Shown: one piece after another, positions 8,220 to 17,839 of the stretch
Layout of the letters: the number at the start of each line of letters is the position of its first letter
How positions within the stretch are numbered: the stretch's first letter is position 1
Source of the DNA: Halopelagius longus
GTDB lineage: Archaea; Halobacteriota; Halobacteria; Halobacteriales; Haloferacaceae
DNA length: 64,000 nucleotides
Reading direction: 5' to 3'
NCBI RefSeq assembly: GCF_900100875.1
Contig: NZ_FNKQ01000002.1
Location: 914,395 to 978,394 of the forward strand
Made by a program: the position numbers and the translations under genes
Notes under the pieces: generated by a model
Database searches by the model: none
What the model was told of the DNA's origin: nothing
The model's input: the letters and a program-made list of their open reading frames with translations, nothing else

Positions 8220-9686
8220 ATGAGCGACGATCAGGAACTCGGGATAACCGAGTCCAAGGAGTACAACACCGGCGAGTGGTACGCCGAAGTCGTCCAGAAG
8301 GCGGACTTGGCGAACTACGGCCCGGAGGGGATGAGCGGATTCATCGTCACGCGGCCGCGCGCCTACGCCGTCTGGGAGCGCATCCAAAGCTACCTCGACG
8401 GGATGTTCAAGGACACCGGCGTCCAGAACGCCTACTTCCCGATGTTCATCCCCGAGAGCTACCTCGAACGGGAGAAGGACATCGTCGAGGGGTTCGACCC
8501 CGAAGTCGCGTGGGTGACCCACGCGGGCCACGACGAACTGGAGGAACGCCTCGCCGTCCGGCCCACCTCCGAGTCCATCATCGCGCCGTACATGTCCCGG
8601 TGGGTGCGCAGTCACCGCGACTTGCCCCTCCGCGTGAACCAGTGGGCGTCCGTCGTCCGGTGGGAGGCGACGGAGACGAAGCCGTTCTTCCGCACGAAGG
8701 AGTTCCTCTGGCAGGAGGGCCACACAGCCCACGCCACCGAGGAGGACGCGTGGGAGGAGACGCTCACCCGCCTCGACCAGTACCAGTCCGTCTTCGAGGA
8801 CCTCCTCGCCATCCCCGTCCTTCGGGGCGCGAAACCGGAGCACGACAAGTTCCCCGGCGCGGACACGACGACGACGGTGGAGGCGTTGATGCCCGACGGC
8901 AAGTCCGTCCAAAGCGGCACCTCCCACCACCTCGGCACCTCCTTCGCGGAGGCGTTCGACATCACCTACACCGACGAAGACGAGGAGAGTCAGGTGGCCC
9001 ACACCACCTCGTGGGGCCTCTCGTGGCGGTCGATGGGTGCGCTCATCATGACCCACTCCGACGACCAAGGACTCGTCCTGCCGCACACCGTCGCGCCCGA
9101 ACAGGTCGTCGTCGTCCCCATCTGGCAGTCCGACACGAAGGAGAAAGTGCTCGAGTACGCCGAGGGCATCACCGAGGAACTGGAGGAGGCGGGCGTCCGC
9201 GTCGAACTGGACGACAGGGACGAGCGCAATCCCGGCTTCAAGTTCAACGAGTGGGAACTGAAGGGCGTCCCCGTCCGCTTCGAGATCGGGCCGAACGAGG
9301 TGGACGACGACGTGATAACCGTCGTCCACCGCCCCGACGGCGAGAGCAAGGAGATAGACCGCGAGAACGTCGCCGAGACGGTCCGAGAGGAGTTCGACGA
9401 GGTGTACGCGAAACTGTACGCGAAGGCCGAGGAGAACCTCGAAGCGAACGTTCGAGAGGCCGACTCCCGCGCGGACATCCTCGGCACCATCGGACAGCAC
9501 GGCGGGTACGTGAAAGCGCCGTGGTGCGGCGACGAGGACTGCGAAGCCGAGATAAAAGACCAGATAGCCGCCGAAATCGTGATGGTCCCCCTCGACGACG
9601 AGGAGGCCGAAATTCACGAGGGCGAGTCCTGCGCCATCTGCGACGGCGACGCCGTCGAGACTGCGTACTTCGCGAAGACGTACTGA
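8220..9686 (+). CDS. proS: Prolyl-tRNA synthetase (archaeal/eukaryotic type)
   Basis: A 488-residue class II aminoacyl-tRNA synthetase that charges tRNA-Pro. Visible are the N-terminal TESKEYNTGEWYAEVVQKADL, motif 2-like WASVVRWEATETKPFFRTKEF, the RPTSE motif (RPTSESIIAPYMSRWV) and the motif 3 region HTTSWGLSWRSMGALIM. The anticodon-binding domain begins VVVVPIWQSD, followed by the archaeal C-terminal zinc domain with the WCGDEDCEAE and SCAICDGD cysteine pairs and a terminal Tyr (YFAKTY). This domain order defines the archaeal rather than the bacterial form. A TTTAAGA element (about 8188) suggests a leaderless or nearly leaderless mRNA. Confidence 0.97.
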   Translation: MSDDQELGITESKEYNTGEWYAEVVQKADLANYGPEGMSGFIVTRPRAYAVWERIQSYLDGMFKDTGVQNAYFPMFIPESYLEREKDIVEGFDPEVAWVTHAGHDELEERLAVRPTSESIIAPYMSRWVRSHRDLPLRVNQWASVVRWEATETKPFFRTKEFLWQEGHTAHATEEDAWEETLTRLDQYQSVFEDLLAIPVLRGAKPEHDKFPGADTTTTVEALMPDGKSVQSGTSHHLGTSFAEAFDITYTDEDEESQVAHTTSWGLSWRSMGALIMTHSDDQGLVLPHTVAPEQVVVVPIWQSDTKEKVLEYAEGITEELEEAGVRVELDDRDERNPGFKFNEWELKGVPVRFEIGPNEVDDDVITVVHRPDGESKEIDRENVAETVREEFDEVYAKLYAKAEENLEANVREADSRADILGTIGQHGGYVKAPWCGDEDCEAEIKDQIAAEIVMVPLDDEEAEIHEGESCAICDGDAVETAYFAKTY

Positions 9687-9749
9687 GCGACGCTCGCCCC
9701 GTTTTCGGTCTCTTCCGTCAGCCTGCAGATTCGCTCGATACGTAGCCTC

Positions 9750-9935
9750 CTACGTTGGTTTTCCGTTCCGCTGTTGACGATAACTGAGCGCGAACGAGAG
9801 TGCAGCGATTGCCGAGGCGACGACACCGACGGCTGAAACCAACAACGATGATTCGCCTTCGACGTAGCGGAAGACAAAAATACCGAACACGAGGGCCTGT
9901 GCGAGTGCCGCTACTGCGGTCCACCTCCGATTCAT
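9750..9935 (-). CDS. Small two-helix membrane protein
   Basis: A 61-residue reading frame from an ATG at 9935 (MNRRWTAVA); an upstream GTG at 9959 is the alternative start. It has two predicted hydrophobic helices, ALAQALVFGIFVFRYVEG and SLLVSAVGVVASAIAALSFAL, and a basic tail YRQQRNGKPT that suggests a cytoplasmic C-terminus. Codon use is less GC-biased at third positions than in its neighbours. No family is recognised. It could still be a spurious frame, but the hydrophobic pattern is coherent. Confidence 0.5.
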   Translation of the reverse strand: MNRRWTAVAALAQALVFGIFVFRYVEGESSLLVSAVGVVASAIAALSFALSYRQQRNGKPT

Positions 9936-10094
9936 GTTCCGAGTACACAGTTCGTTCACAGATACCCTCCCGACCCGCGTATCCTAGATGAACATTCGGT
10001 AAAGTAGAAATACCTTATATTGAATAATATGTGTTGATATTGCCCTTATGCTTTCAGGATAACTGCCTTATGGGGGTAAAACTTCACGTCACAC

Positions 10095-13000
10095 ATGACC
10101 AAGCCACAGAGAGACACCCCTGTCGTTTCGGAGGGGCTCGCCGACCCCACCGACCAGCGCTCGAACTGCGGCGTAGGTGCCGTCATCGACCTCGACGGCG
10201 GTCGGAGCCACCGGACCGTCGTCGACGGTGTAGAACTGTTAGCAAACCTCGAACACCGCGGGACGACCGGTGCCGAGGAGAACACCGGCGACGGCGCCGG
10301 CATCATGATCCAACGGCCCGACGAGTTCTTCGAGGCCGTCGTCGAGGCCGACCTGCCGGAGACGTACGCCGTCGGTTCGGTGTTCATGCCGCGGGACGAC
10401 GCCGCGCGCGAGGGACTGTTCTCGATATTCGAGCGCTCGCTCGAAGCCCACGGGTTGGAGGTGTTCCACTGGCGGAACGTCCCCACGGACAACTCCTCGC
10501 TCGGCGAGACCGCACTCGAATCCGAACCCGATGTCTGGCAGGCGTTCGTCCGTCCCGACGCGGAGATGGACGCCGAGACGTTCGACCGGAAACTGTACGT
10601 CGCCCGCCGCGAGGCCGAGAACCGCGTCGGCGAACTGGAGTCGGCGGGCGCGGCCCGCTTCTACGTCTGTTCGCTCTCGCGGAAGACCCTCGTCTACAAG
10701 GGCTTGCTCAAGGGCGACCAACTGCTCGAATACTACCCCGACCTCGCGGACGAACGCGTGAAGACGACGCTGACGCTCGTCCACGCGCGCTTCTCGACGA
10801 ACACGCTCGGGGCGTGGCACCTCGCGCACCCGTACCGCCACATCATCCACAACGGCGAGATAAACACCATCCGGGGCAACATCAACTGGATGCGCGCCCG
10901 GGAGACGGACCTCGAACACCCGGAGTTCGGCGACGACTTAGAGACCATCAAGCCCGTCACGAAGGCCGACCAGTCCGACACGGCGGTAGTAGACAACGCC
11001 GTCGAACTCCTGCTTCACTCGGACCGCGAACTCCCGCACGTCCTGCGGATGCTCATCCCCGAGGCGTACCGCGGCGACGAGTCGATGTCCCGAGAGAAGC
11101 GCGACTGGTACGACTACCACGCCTCCTTGGTCGAACCGTGGGACGGCCCCGCCCTCGTGGCGGCGACGGACGGCGACCGGGTCGCGGCGGTGCTCGACCG
11201 CAACGGCCTCCGCCCGTGTCGCTACGACGTGACCACCGACAACCGAGTCATCATGGCCTCGGAAGTCGGCGCGCTCGATACGGACCCGAGCGAAATCGAG
11301 GAGCGCGGCCGCCTCCAACCCGGGCAACTGTTCATGGCCGACCCCGTCGAGGGGCGCGTCATCCCCGACGAGGAGGTGTTCGACTCCCTCACCGACGAGA
11401 AGTACGGCGAGTGGGTCGAGGAGGAACAGAGACACCTCGACGACGTCGCGGAAGATGACGACTACGAACCCCGCGGCGAGGTGGACCACCTCCGCGCCCA
11501 TCAGGCGGCGTTCGGCTACACCCACGACCAGGTGAACCACCTCATCAAGCCGATGGCGGAAGACGGGAAAGACCCCGTCGGGTCGATGGGCGACGACACG
11601 CCGCTCTCCGTCCTCTCGGACTTCAACCGGCCGCTCTTTACCTACTTCAAGCAGCTGTTCGCGCAGGTGACGAACCCGCCGTTAGACTACATCCGCGAGG
11701 AACTCGTCACCTCCTTGGAGTCCCGACTCGGCCACCAGCGGAACCTCTTAGACGAGACGCCGGAACACGCCAGACAGCTCGTCTTGGACTCGCCCGTCCT
11801 GACGGACGCCCAGACGGACGCGATCAAGAACCTCGGCGACGACGAGGACATCTCCTCGGCCGTCGTGGACATCACCTACGAGACGGACGAGGAGATGCGC
11901 GACGCCGTCGAACGCGTCCGCGAGGAGGCGAAGGCGGCAATCGAAGAGGGGGCGAACGTCGTCGTCCTCTCGGACCGCGAACTCGGCCCGGACCGCGTCG
12001 CGATTCCGAGTCTGCTGGCGACGGGCGCGGTCCACCACAGTCTCGTCCGGAACGGCCTCCGGAACCACGCCGGACTCGTCGTCGAGTCGGGCGACCCCCG
12101 CGAGGTCCACCACCTCGCCACCCTCGTCGGCTACGGCGCGGGCGCGGTGAACCCGTACCTCGCCTACCAGACCATCGGCGACTTGGTCGCCGGCCCCGAC
12201 GGTGCCGAGGAGTCCGAGGCCGTCGCGGCGTACAAGAAAGCGCTCGAAGACGGCCTGCTGAAGACGATGGCCAAGATGGGCATCTCCACCGTGGAGTCCT
12301 ATCAGGGCGCACAGATCTTCGAGGCCGTCGGCCTCGATTCGGACTTCGTCGCCGAGTACTTCGAGGGGACGGAGATTCGCACCGAGGGCATCGGTATCGA
12401 CGTCATCGAGGAGGACACGCTCACCCGTCACGCCGTCGGCTTCGGCGCGGACCCCGACTTAGAACGCCACGGCGAGTACGAGCACCGCTCCGACGGCATC
12501 CACCACCAGTGGAACCCCAAGACGGTCGGGACGCTCCAACAGGCTGTCCGCTCGGGCAACTACGAGAAGTATCGGGAGTTCGCCGAACTCATCAACGACC
12601 AATCGGAGGAACTGCAGACGCTCCGCGGCCTCTTGGAGTTCGACTCCGACCGCGACCCGGTTCCCGTCGAAGAGGTCGAACCCGTCGAGGACATCGTCGA
12701 GCGGTTCTCGACGGCCGCGATGTCGCTGGGCAGTCTGTCGCCGGAGGCCCACGAGAACAACTCCATCGCCATGAACCGCCTCGGCGGGAAGTCCAACTCC
12801 GGCGAGGGCGGCGAACCGCCGGAGCGGTTCGGCACGGAGAAGGAGTGTAACGTCAAACAGGTCGCCTCCGGCCGGTTCGGCGTCACCTCCCACTACCTCT
12901 CCAGCGCCGACGAACTCCAGATCAAGATGGCGCAAGGGTCGAAGCCCGGCGAGGGCGGTCACCTCCCCGGCAAGAAGGTCAACGAGATGATAGCGCACGT

Positions 13001-14630
13001 CCGCTACGCGACGCCGGGCGTCGGCCTCATCTCGCCGCCGCCCCTCCACGACATCTACTCCATCGAGGACCTCAAGCAACTCATCCACGACCTGAGGACG
13101 GCGAACCCGGACGCCGACATCAACGTGAAACTCGTCTCCGAGGCCGGAATCGGCACCATCGCCGCGGGCGTCGCGAAGGCGAACGCGGACGTCGTTCACA
13201 TCTCCGGCCACGACGGCGGGACGGGCGCGTCGCCGAAGACGTCCATCAAGAACGCCGGCCTGCCGTGGGAACTCGGACTCGCGGAGGCGAACCAGATGCT
13301 GCGGGCGACGAACCTCCGCTCTCGCATCCGCGTGACCGCCGACGGCGGCATGAAGACCGGCCGCGACATCGCCGTGGCGGCGCTTCTGGGCGCCGAGGAG
13401 TACGTCTTCGGGACCGCCTCCCTCGTCACCTCCGGCTGCGTGATGGCCCGCCAGTGCCACGAGAACACCTGTCCGGTCGGCGTCGCCACCCAACGGGAGG
13501 ACCTCCGGAAGCGCTTCCCCGGCCAGCCCGACCACGTCATCAACTACATGACGTTCATGGCGCAGGAACTGCGCGAGATAATGGCCGAACTCGGCTTCCG
13601 CACGGTGGACGAGATGATCGGCCGCCCCTCTTTGCTCCGCCAGCGAGAGACCGACCACGAGAAGGCGAAACACCTCGACCTCGCGTCGGTCATCGCCGAA
13701 CCCGCAGAGGGCGCGCGCTACAAGACCGAAGAGCAGGCCCACGCCGACTTGGAGACGCAACTCGACCACAAACTCATCGAGCAGGCGCGACCCGCACTCG
13801 AACGCGGCGAACCCGTCCAGATACGCGAGGACGTCTCGAACGTGGACCGCGCCGTCGGCGCGATGCTGTCGAACCGAATCTCCGACGAGTACGGCGGCGA
13901 GGGCCTCGCGGACGGCACCGTCGACTGCGAGTTCACCGGCATCGCCGGGCAGTCGTTCGGCGCGTTCCTCGCGAACGGCGTGACGATGCGCCTCACGGGC
14001 GCGTCGAACGACTACGTCGGGAAGGGGCTCTCCGGCGGTCGAATCGTCGTGAAGACGCCCGAGGACGCCGCCTACGCCGCCGACGAGAACGTCCTCATCG
14101 GCAACGTCGCCCTCTACGGCGCGACGCAGGGCGAGGCGTACGTCAACGGCGTCGCGGGCGAGCGATTCGCCGTCCGCAACTCCGGCGTGAAAGCCGTCGT
14201 CGAAGGCGTCGGCGACCACGGCTGTGAGTACATGACCGGCGGCGTCGTCGCCGTCCTCGGCGAGACGGGGCGCAACTTCGCCGCCGGGATGTCCGGCGGC
14301 GTCGCGTACGTCTACGACCCCGACGACGAACTCGAAGCGAAGGCCAACACCGGCATGGTGTCGCTCTCCGAGGAACTGGAGGAGAGCGACGAGGCGATGC
14401 TCCGCCGCCTCGTGGAGAACCACGTCGAGTACACCGACAGCGACCGCGCGACGGCGCTTCTCGACGACTGGGCGAACGTGCTGGGCGACTTCGTGAAGGT
14501 GATGCCCGACGCGTACGCCGACGTCATCGCCGAGAACGCCGAGGCCGACGTGCGCCGCGACCTGCCGGCGTCCGCGACGGCCGCCGCCGCCGACGGCGAC
14601 ACCGGCCTCGCACAGACCAGCGACGACTGA
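10095..14630 (+). CDS. gltB: Glutamate synthase large subunit (GltB-type)
   Basis: A 1511-residue enzyme that transfers glutamine amide nitrogen to 2-oxoglutarate (GS-GOGAT nitrogen assimilation). Domains: an N-terminal class II glutamine amidotransferase whose nucleophile lies in RSNCGVGAV (Cys25, implying removal of a 24-residue propeptide), a central domain, and an FMN-binding synthase domain (about 840-1210) with GEGGEPPERFGTEKE, GHDGGTGASPKTSIKNAGLPWE and the 3Fe-4S cysteines in CVMARQCHENTCPVG (from about residue 1115). A C-terminal GxGxG beta-helix follows (about 1270-1490, for example SGGRIVVKTPEDAAY). No small NAD(P)H subunit is adjacent, so ferredoxin or a distant partner may donate electrons. 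The 135-bp upstream region is AT-rich. Confidence 0.96.
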   Translation: MTKPQRDTPVVSEGLADPTDQRSNCGVGAVIDLDGGRSHRTVVDGVELLANLEHRGTTGAEENTGDGAGIMIQRPDEFFEAVVEADLPETYAVGSVFMPRDDAAREGLFSIFERSLEAHGLEVFHWRNVPTDNSSLGETALESEPDVWQAFVRPDAEMDAETFDRKLYVARREAENRVGELESAGAARFYVCSLSRKTLVYKGLLKGDQLLEYYPDLADERVKTTLTLVHARFSTNTLGAWHLAHPYRHIIHNGEINTIRGNINWMRARETDLEHPEFGDDLETIKPVTKADQSDTAVVDNAVELLLHSDRELPHVLRMLIPEAYRGDESMSREKRDWYDYHASLVEPWDGPALVAATDGDRVAAVLDRNGLRPCRYDVTTDNRVIMASEVGALDTDPSEIEERGRLQPGQLFMADPVEGRVIPDEEVFDSLTDEKYGEWVEEEQRHLDDVAEDDDYEPRGEVDHLRAHQAAFGYTHDQVNHLIKPMAEDGKDPVGSMGDDTPLSVLSDFNRPLFTYFKQLFAQVTNPPLDYIREELVTSLESRLGHQRNLLDETPEHARQLVLDSPVLTDAQTDAIKNLGDDEDISSAVVDITYETDEEMRDAVERVREEAKAAIEEGANVVVLSDRELGPDRVAIPSLLATGAVHHSLVRNGLRNHAGLVVESGDPREVHHLATLVGYGAGAVNPYLAYQTIGDLVAGPDGAEESEAVAAYKKALEDGLLKTMAKMGISTVESYQGAQIFEAVGLDSDFVAEYFEGTEIRTEGIGIDVIEEDTLTRHAVGFGADPDLERHGEYEHRSDGIHHQWNPKTVGTLQQAVRSGNYEKYREFAELINDQSEELQTLRGLLEFDSDRDPVPVEEVEPVEDIVERFSTAAMSLGSLSPEAHENNSIAMNRLGGKSNSGEGGEPPERFGTEKECNVKQVASGRFGVTSHYLSSADELQIKMAQGSKPGEGGHLPGKKVNEMIAHVRYATPGVGLISPPPLHDIYSIEDLKQLIHDLRTANPDADINVKLVSEAGIGTIAAGVAKANADVVHISGHDGGTGASPKTSIKNAGLPWELGLAEANQMLRATNLRSRIRVTADGGMKTGRDIAVAALLGAEEYVFGTASLVTSGCVMARQCHENTCPVGVATQREDLRKRFPGQPDHVINYMTFMAQELREIMAELGFRTVDEMIGRPSLLRQRETDHEKAKHLDLASVIAEPAEGARYKTEEQAHADLETQLDHKLIEQARPALERGEPVQIREDVSNVDRAVGAMLSNRISDEYGGEGLADGTVDCEFTGIAGQSFGAFLANGVTMRLTGASNDYVGKGLSGGRIVVKTPEDAAYAADENVLIGNVALYGATQGEAYVNGVAGERFAVRNSGVKAVVEGVGDHGCEYMTGGVVAVLGETGRNFAAGMSGGVAYVYDPDDELEAKANTGMVSLSEELEESDEAMLRRLVENHVEYTDSDRATALLDDWANVLGDFVKVMPDAYADVIAENAEADVRRDLPASATAAAADGDTGLAQTSDD

Positions 14631-14735
14631 GCGACTCCGAGCGCTCTCCGCCCGTGCGCCCCGCGGTGACCGCCGCTACCGGAATCCGCCGCCGCATCTC
14701 CCACGCTTTTCTCCGACGCACTCCTCGGCTACGGT

Positions 14736-15725
14736 ATGGACTCGGCACTCGTCGTCGGCGGCACCCGCTTCATCGGTCGCCACCTCGTCTCCGACCTCGT
14801 AGAGAACGGCTACGACGTGACCATCTTCAACCGCGGCAACCACGAGAACCCCTTCGAGGGGGACGAGAGCGTCCGGCGAATCGAGGGCGATAGGAAGGAC
14901 GACGGCGCCCTCCGGCGGGCGAAGGCCGCCGCCGAACCGGACGCCGTCTTCGACTGCGTGGCGTACCAGCCCAAAGACGTGGTCTCCGCGACGGAAATCT
15001 TCGCGGACGTGGACGCGTACGTGTACATTTCGAGCGGTGCGGCCTACGGTGCAGAGGAGATTCCGAAGCGAGAGGGCGTGACGGAACTGTGTCCCTGTTC
15101 GGACGACCAGTTGACCGACGACTCCTCGGAGAGTTACGGCCCCCGGAAGGCCGAGGGCGACAGGGTGGTGTTCGACGCGGCGACGCGCGGCGTGAACGCG
15201 ATGTCCGTCCGCCCCACCATCGTCTACGGCCCGTACGACTACACCGAACGCCTCGACTACTGGCTGAACCGCGTCGAGAACTACGACCGGGTGGTCGTCC
15301 CCGGCGACGGGACGAACATCTGGCACCGCGCGTACGTCGAGGACGTGGCCTCGGCGATGCGCGTCGTCGCCGAGGAGGGCGAGGCCGGCGAGGCGTACAA
15401 CGTCGGCGACAGGCGGGTTCTCACCCTCGAAGAGACGGTCCGAACGATAGCCGACGCGATGGGGACGGACGTGGAAGTCGTCCACGCGGGCGAACGCGAA
15501 CTCGCCGCCGCCGGACTCTCGCCGGACGATTTCGTCCTCTATCGGGAGTACCCGCACGTCCTCGATACGAACAAACTCGCCGCCCTCGGGTGGGACTCGA
15601 CGCCGATCGAGGAGGCGATGGCCCGGACCGTCGAGGAACACCGCCGATCGGACAGGGACGGGTCCGAACACGACCCGGGTCGCGACGCCGAGGAGTCGGT
15701 GCTCTCGATACTCGACACGCTCTGA
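14736..15725 (+). CDS. NAD-dependent epimerase/dehydratase (extended SDR)
   Basis: A 329-residue extended short-chain dehydrogenase/reductase. The Rossmann dinucleotide motif GGTRFIGRHLVSDL lies at residues 8-21. The catalytic Tyr and Lys occur as SYGPRKAEGD (Y-x3-K), and VYGPYDYTERLDYW marks the substrate-side loop. VEDVASAMRVVAEEGEAGEAYNVGD is the typical C-terminal motif of sugar-nucleotide epimerases. Plant CSP41-like and archaeal UDP-sugar epimerase-like proteins share this layout. The exact substrate cannot be inferred because no polysaccharide genes are adjacent. Confidence 0.85.
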   Translation: MDSALVVGGTRFIGRHLVSDLVENGYDVTIFNRGNHENPFEGDESVRRIEGDRKDDGALRRAKAAAEPDAVFDCVAYQPKDVVSATEIFADVDAYVYISSGAAYGAEEIPKREGVTELCPCSDDQLTDDSSESYGPRKAEGDRVVFDAATRGVNAMSVRPTIVYGPYDYTERLDYWLNRVENYDRVVVPGDGTNIWHRAYVEDVASAMRVVAEEGEAGEAYNVGDRRVLTLEETVRTIADAMGTDVEVVHAGERELAAAGLSPDDFVLYREYPHVLDTNKLAALGWDSTPIEEAMARTVEEHRRSDRDGSEHDPGRDAEESVLSILDTL

Positions 15726-15771
15726 ACTGCGGGTCCGAAAAAATCGGTTCGTCGGGGTCGCTTCGGCCGAC

Positions 15772-16461
15772 TCAGGCGCCGAACTCCTCGTGGTCCATGC
15801 CGGGGACCTCCTGCTCTAACCACTCGCGGAACCACTTGACGCGCTTGAGTCGTTGGTGGGCGATGCTCTCGGCGGCGTCGCTCTCGATGCGGTCCGTGGC
15901 GTCGCGCCCCCGTTCGAGGACGCGTTCGACCATCTCGGAGGCTTCCATGTGGGTGCGCGCCTCGTAGCCCATCCGCAGGAGCATCAACGCCGTGCCGTTG
16001 GCACCCACCTTATCGAGGATGTCCGCCTCGATGAGACACCGCGTCTCCAAGGAGACGTCCGTCAACGGACCCTGATACGAGTGCGTCGAGACGACGTCGC
16101 ACACCTGCTCGACGAACGACTGGGGGAACTCCGCGCGCGCCTCCAGATACTCGCGGGCGACGCGCGCGCCCTCTTCGGCGTGGACCTCCTGTTCGGCCTC
16201 CAACTTCGAGATGTCGTGAAAGAGGGCGGCGACGCGGACGACGTCCACGTCCGCACCCTCGCGGCGGGCTATCTTCGAGGCGAGTTCGACGACGTTGAGG
16301 ATGTGGTTGAAGCGGTACTCCGAACTGTGCCAGGGGTACCAGCGCATCCGGCCGCCGTCGTCTTCGTTCTCGACGCTCGCGGAGAGGTAATCCCGCACGA
16401 ACCGCTTCATCTCCTCGAACTCCTCGTCGGAGACCGAGGACTCCTTTATCTCAACGCCCAC
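15772..16461 (-). CDS. HD domain metal-dependent phosphohydrolase
   Basis: A 229-residue protein with a metal-dependent HD fold: NHILNVVELASKIARREG (His53), AALFHDISKLE (His82-Asp83), AEEGARVAREYLE, and VVSTHSYQG followed by EADILDKVG, where Asp supplies the last ligand. HD proteins act on nucleotides or phosphoesters; the substrate is unknown. Translation begins at a GTG (16461) preceded by GGAGGTGG, a good Shine-Dalgarno sequence, which decides the start. It is convergent with the SDR gene. Confidence 0.85.
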   Translation of the reverse strand: MGVEIKESSVSDEEFEEMKRFVRDYLSASVENEDDGGRMRWYPWHSSEYRFNHILNVVELASKIARREGADVDVVRVAALFHDISKLEAEQEVHAEEGARVAREYLEARAEFPQSFVEQVCDVVSTHSYQGPLTDVSLETRCLIEADILDKVGANGTALMLLRMGYEARTHMEASEMVERVLERGRDATDRIESDAAESIAHQRLKRVKWFREWLEQEVPGMDHEEFGA

Positions 16462-16680
16462 GGTGCCACCTCCACGTTCGTGGAGAGGGGGGCGCTCGAA
16501 CGTTCGCGTTTGAGTTCATTACCCGAATTAATGGCTGTTCCGCTCTTAGGCGTTACGACGTTTAGAACCGGTCGGGAGCGGAAAACGGTGCGTCGAACGG
16601 GACCGACGCTCGTCGTCCGAACGTGACCGTCGGACCGGGCGGACCGAGGGTTGATGTGTCGCGGGAGCCGAACGCGACGT

Positions 16681-17628
16681 ATGACGGACTGCTCCGTCCG
16701 TTCGCGGGCGCGAGGGACACTCCTCGGCCTCGCGTGCGGAGACGCCCTCGGCAGACCGGTCGAGTTCCGAACGCCCGCGGGCATCGAGTCGGAGTACGGT
16801 CGCGTGACGGAGATGCAGGGATACGGAACCCACGACCGACCCCCGGGGACGATAACGGACGACACGGAGATGGCGCTGTGTATCGCCCGGAGTCTGGTCG
16901 AACGCGGCGAGTTCGACGGCGAGGACGTGGCCCGGCGATTCCTCGAGTGGTTCCAGTCCGGCCCGTTCGACGTCGGCCTCATGACCGCAGACTCGCTCGC
17001 GCAGGTCCGCGAGGGGGTCGCGTGGTCGGACGCCGGGCGGGAGGTCTGGGAGAGTCGCGCGGAAGGGGCCAACGCCGGCAACGGGAGCGTGATGCGCTGC
17101 GTGCCGTACGCACTCGCGTACCGCGACCAACCGGGCGTCCTCGCGGCGGTGAGTCGCGCCTCATCGGAAATTACGCACGCGGACCCGCGGTGTACCGCCG
17201 GATGCGCCTTGTTGAACGAGGTGGTTCGCCGCCTCGTCTGCGACGAGTCCGATCCGGAGTCCGTCGTCAGCGAATCGCTGGCGCTCGTCGACGGGAGCGG
17301 TGCGGTCCCCGACGAACTGTGGACGCGCGTCGCGGGCCTCCCCGCGGAGACCGACCCGGAGACGCTCGGATACAGCGGGTACGTGTTGGCGACGCTCGAA
17401 TCCGGACTGTACCACGGACTCTCGGCGGACTCCTTCGAGGCGGCGGTCGTCGAGGCGGTGAACCACGGCGACGACGCCGACACCGTCGCCGCGGTGACGG
17501 GCGCCGTCGCGGGCGCGCGGTTCGGCGTCGACGCGGTGCCGGAACGGTGGACGAACGAACTCGCCGAACGCGACGAACTGCGCCGACTGGCGGACGAACT
17601 CCTCGAACTCGCGCCGGCGGAGTACTGA
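16681..17628 (+). CDS. ADP-ribosylglycohydrolase family protein (DraG/ARH-like)
   Basis: About 315 residues from the ATG at 16681 (MTDCSVRSRARG). An upstream in-frame ATG at 16651 would add ten unlike-looking residues. Family metal-binding motifs are all present: GLACGDALGRPVEF, the DDTEMAL triad (Asp-Asp-Thr-Glu), GANAGNGSVMRC, ITHADPRCTAG, and the C-terminal NHGDDADTVAAVTGAVAGARFG. These bind two Mg ions and remove ADP-ribose from proteins, nucleic acids or small molecules. No ADP-ribosyltransferase is visible nearby, so the substrate is open. Confidence 0.9.
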   Translation: MTDCSVRSRARGTLLGLACGDALGRPVEFRTPAGIESEYGRVTEMQGYGTHDRPPGTITDDTEMALCIARSLVERGEFDGEDVARRFLEWFQSGPFDVGLMTADSLAQVREGVAWSDAGREVWESRAEGANAGNGSVMRCVPYALAYRDQPGVLAAVSRASSEITHADPRCTAGCALLNEVVRRLVCDESDPESVVSESLALVDGSGAVPDELWTRVAGLPAETDPETLGYSGYVLATLESGLYHGLSADSFEAAVVEAVNHGDDADTVAAVTGAVAGARFGVDAVPERWTNELAERDELRRLADELLELAPAEY

Positions 17629-17686
17629 CCGCGGTTCCCGTCCGTCGGCGTCTCTTTCTCCCCGGCACGTGATTCCTTACCACTGT

Positions 17687-17710
17687 GAGTGTCAGTACCA
17701 ACTGACACTC
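17687..17710. promoter_or_regulatory. Perfect 10-bp-arm palindrome upstream of hydrolase gene
   Basis: GAGTGTCAGT (17687-17696), a 4-nt spacer ACCA, then ACTGACACTC (17701-17710), a perfect inverted repeat. It is followed by the A-rich TATA-like stretch around 17716-17731. A position just upstream of a TATA element suits an activator or repressor site for the hydrolase gene. A terminator for the preceding ADP-ribosylglycohydrolase gene is less likely because no T tract follows on the plus strand. Confidence 0.6.
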
Positions 17711-17839
17711 GTATTAAGTAAAATAAAAATAGCCGTGACGCAAGTAGTCACCGTGAAATCCGAAGACCGGCATCGACGTTCCGATGGGACGCCGTTACAT
17801 CGGCTCTCCGTCGCTCCGTTGTACACCGCGTCGTTCGGG

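Noticed and set aside
12459..14423. 654-codon minus-strand frame opposite gltB
   Set aside because: Antisense shadow of the C-terminal half of gltB; no recognisable domains.
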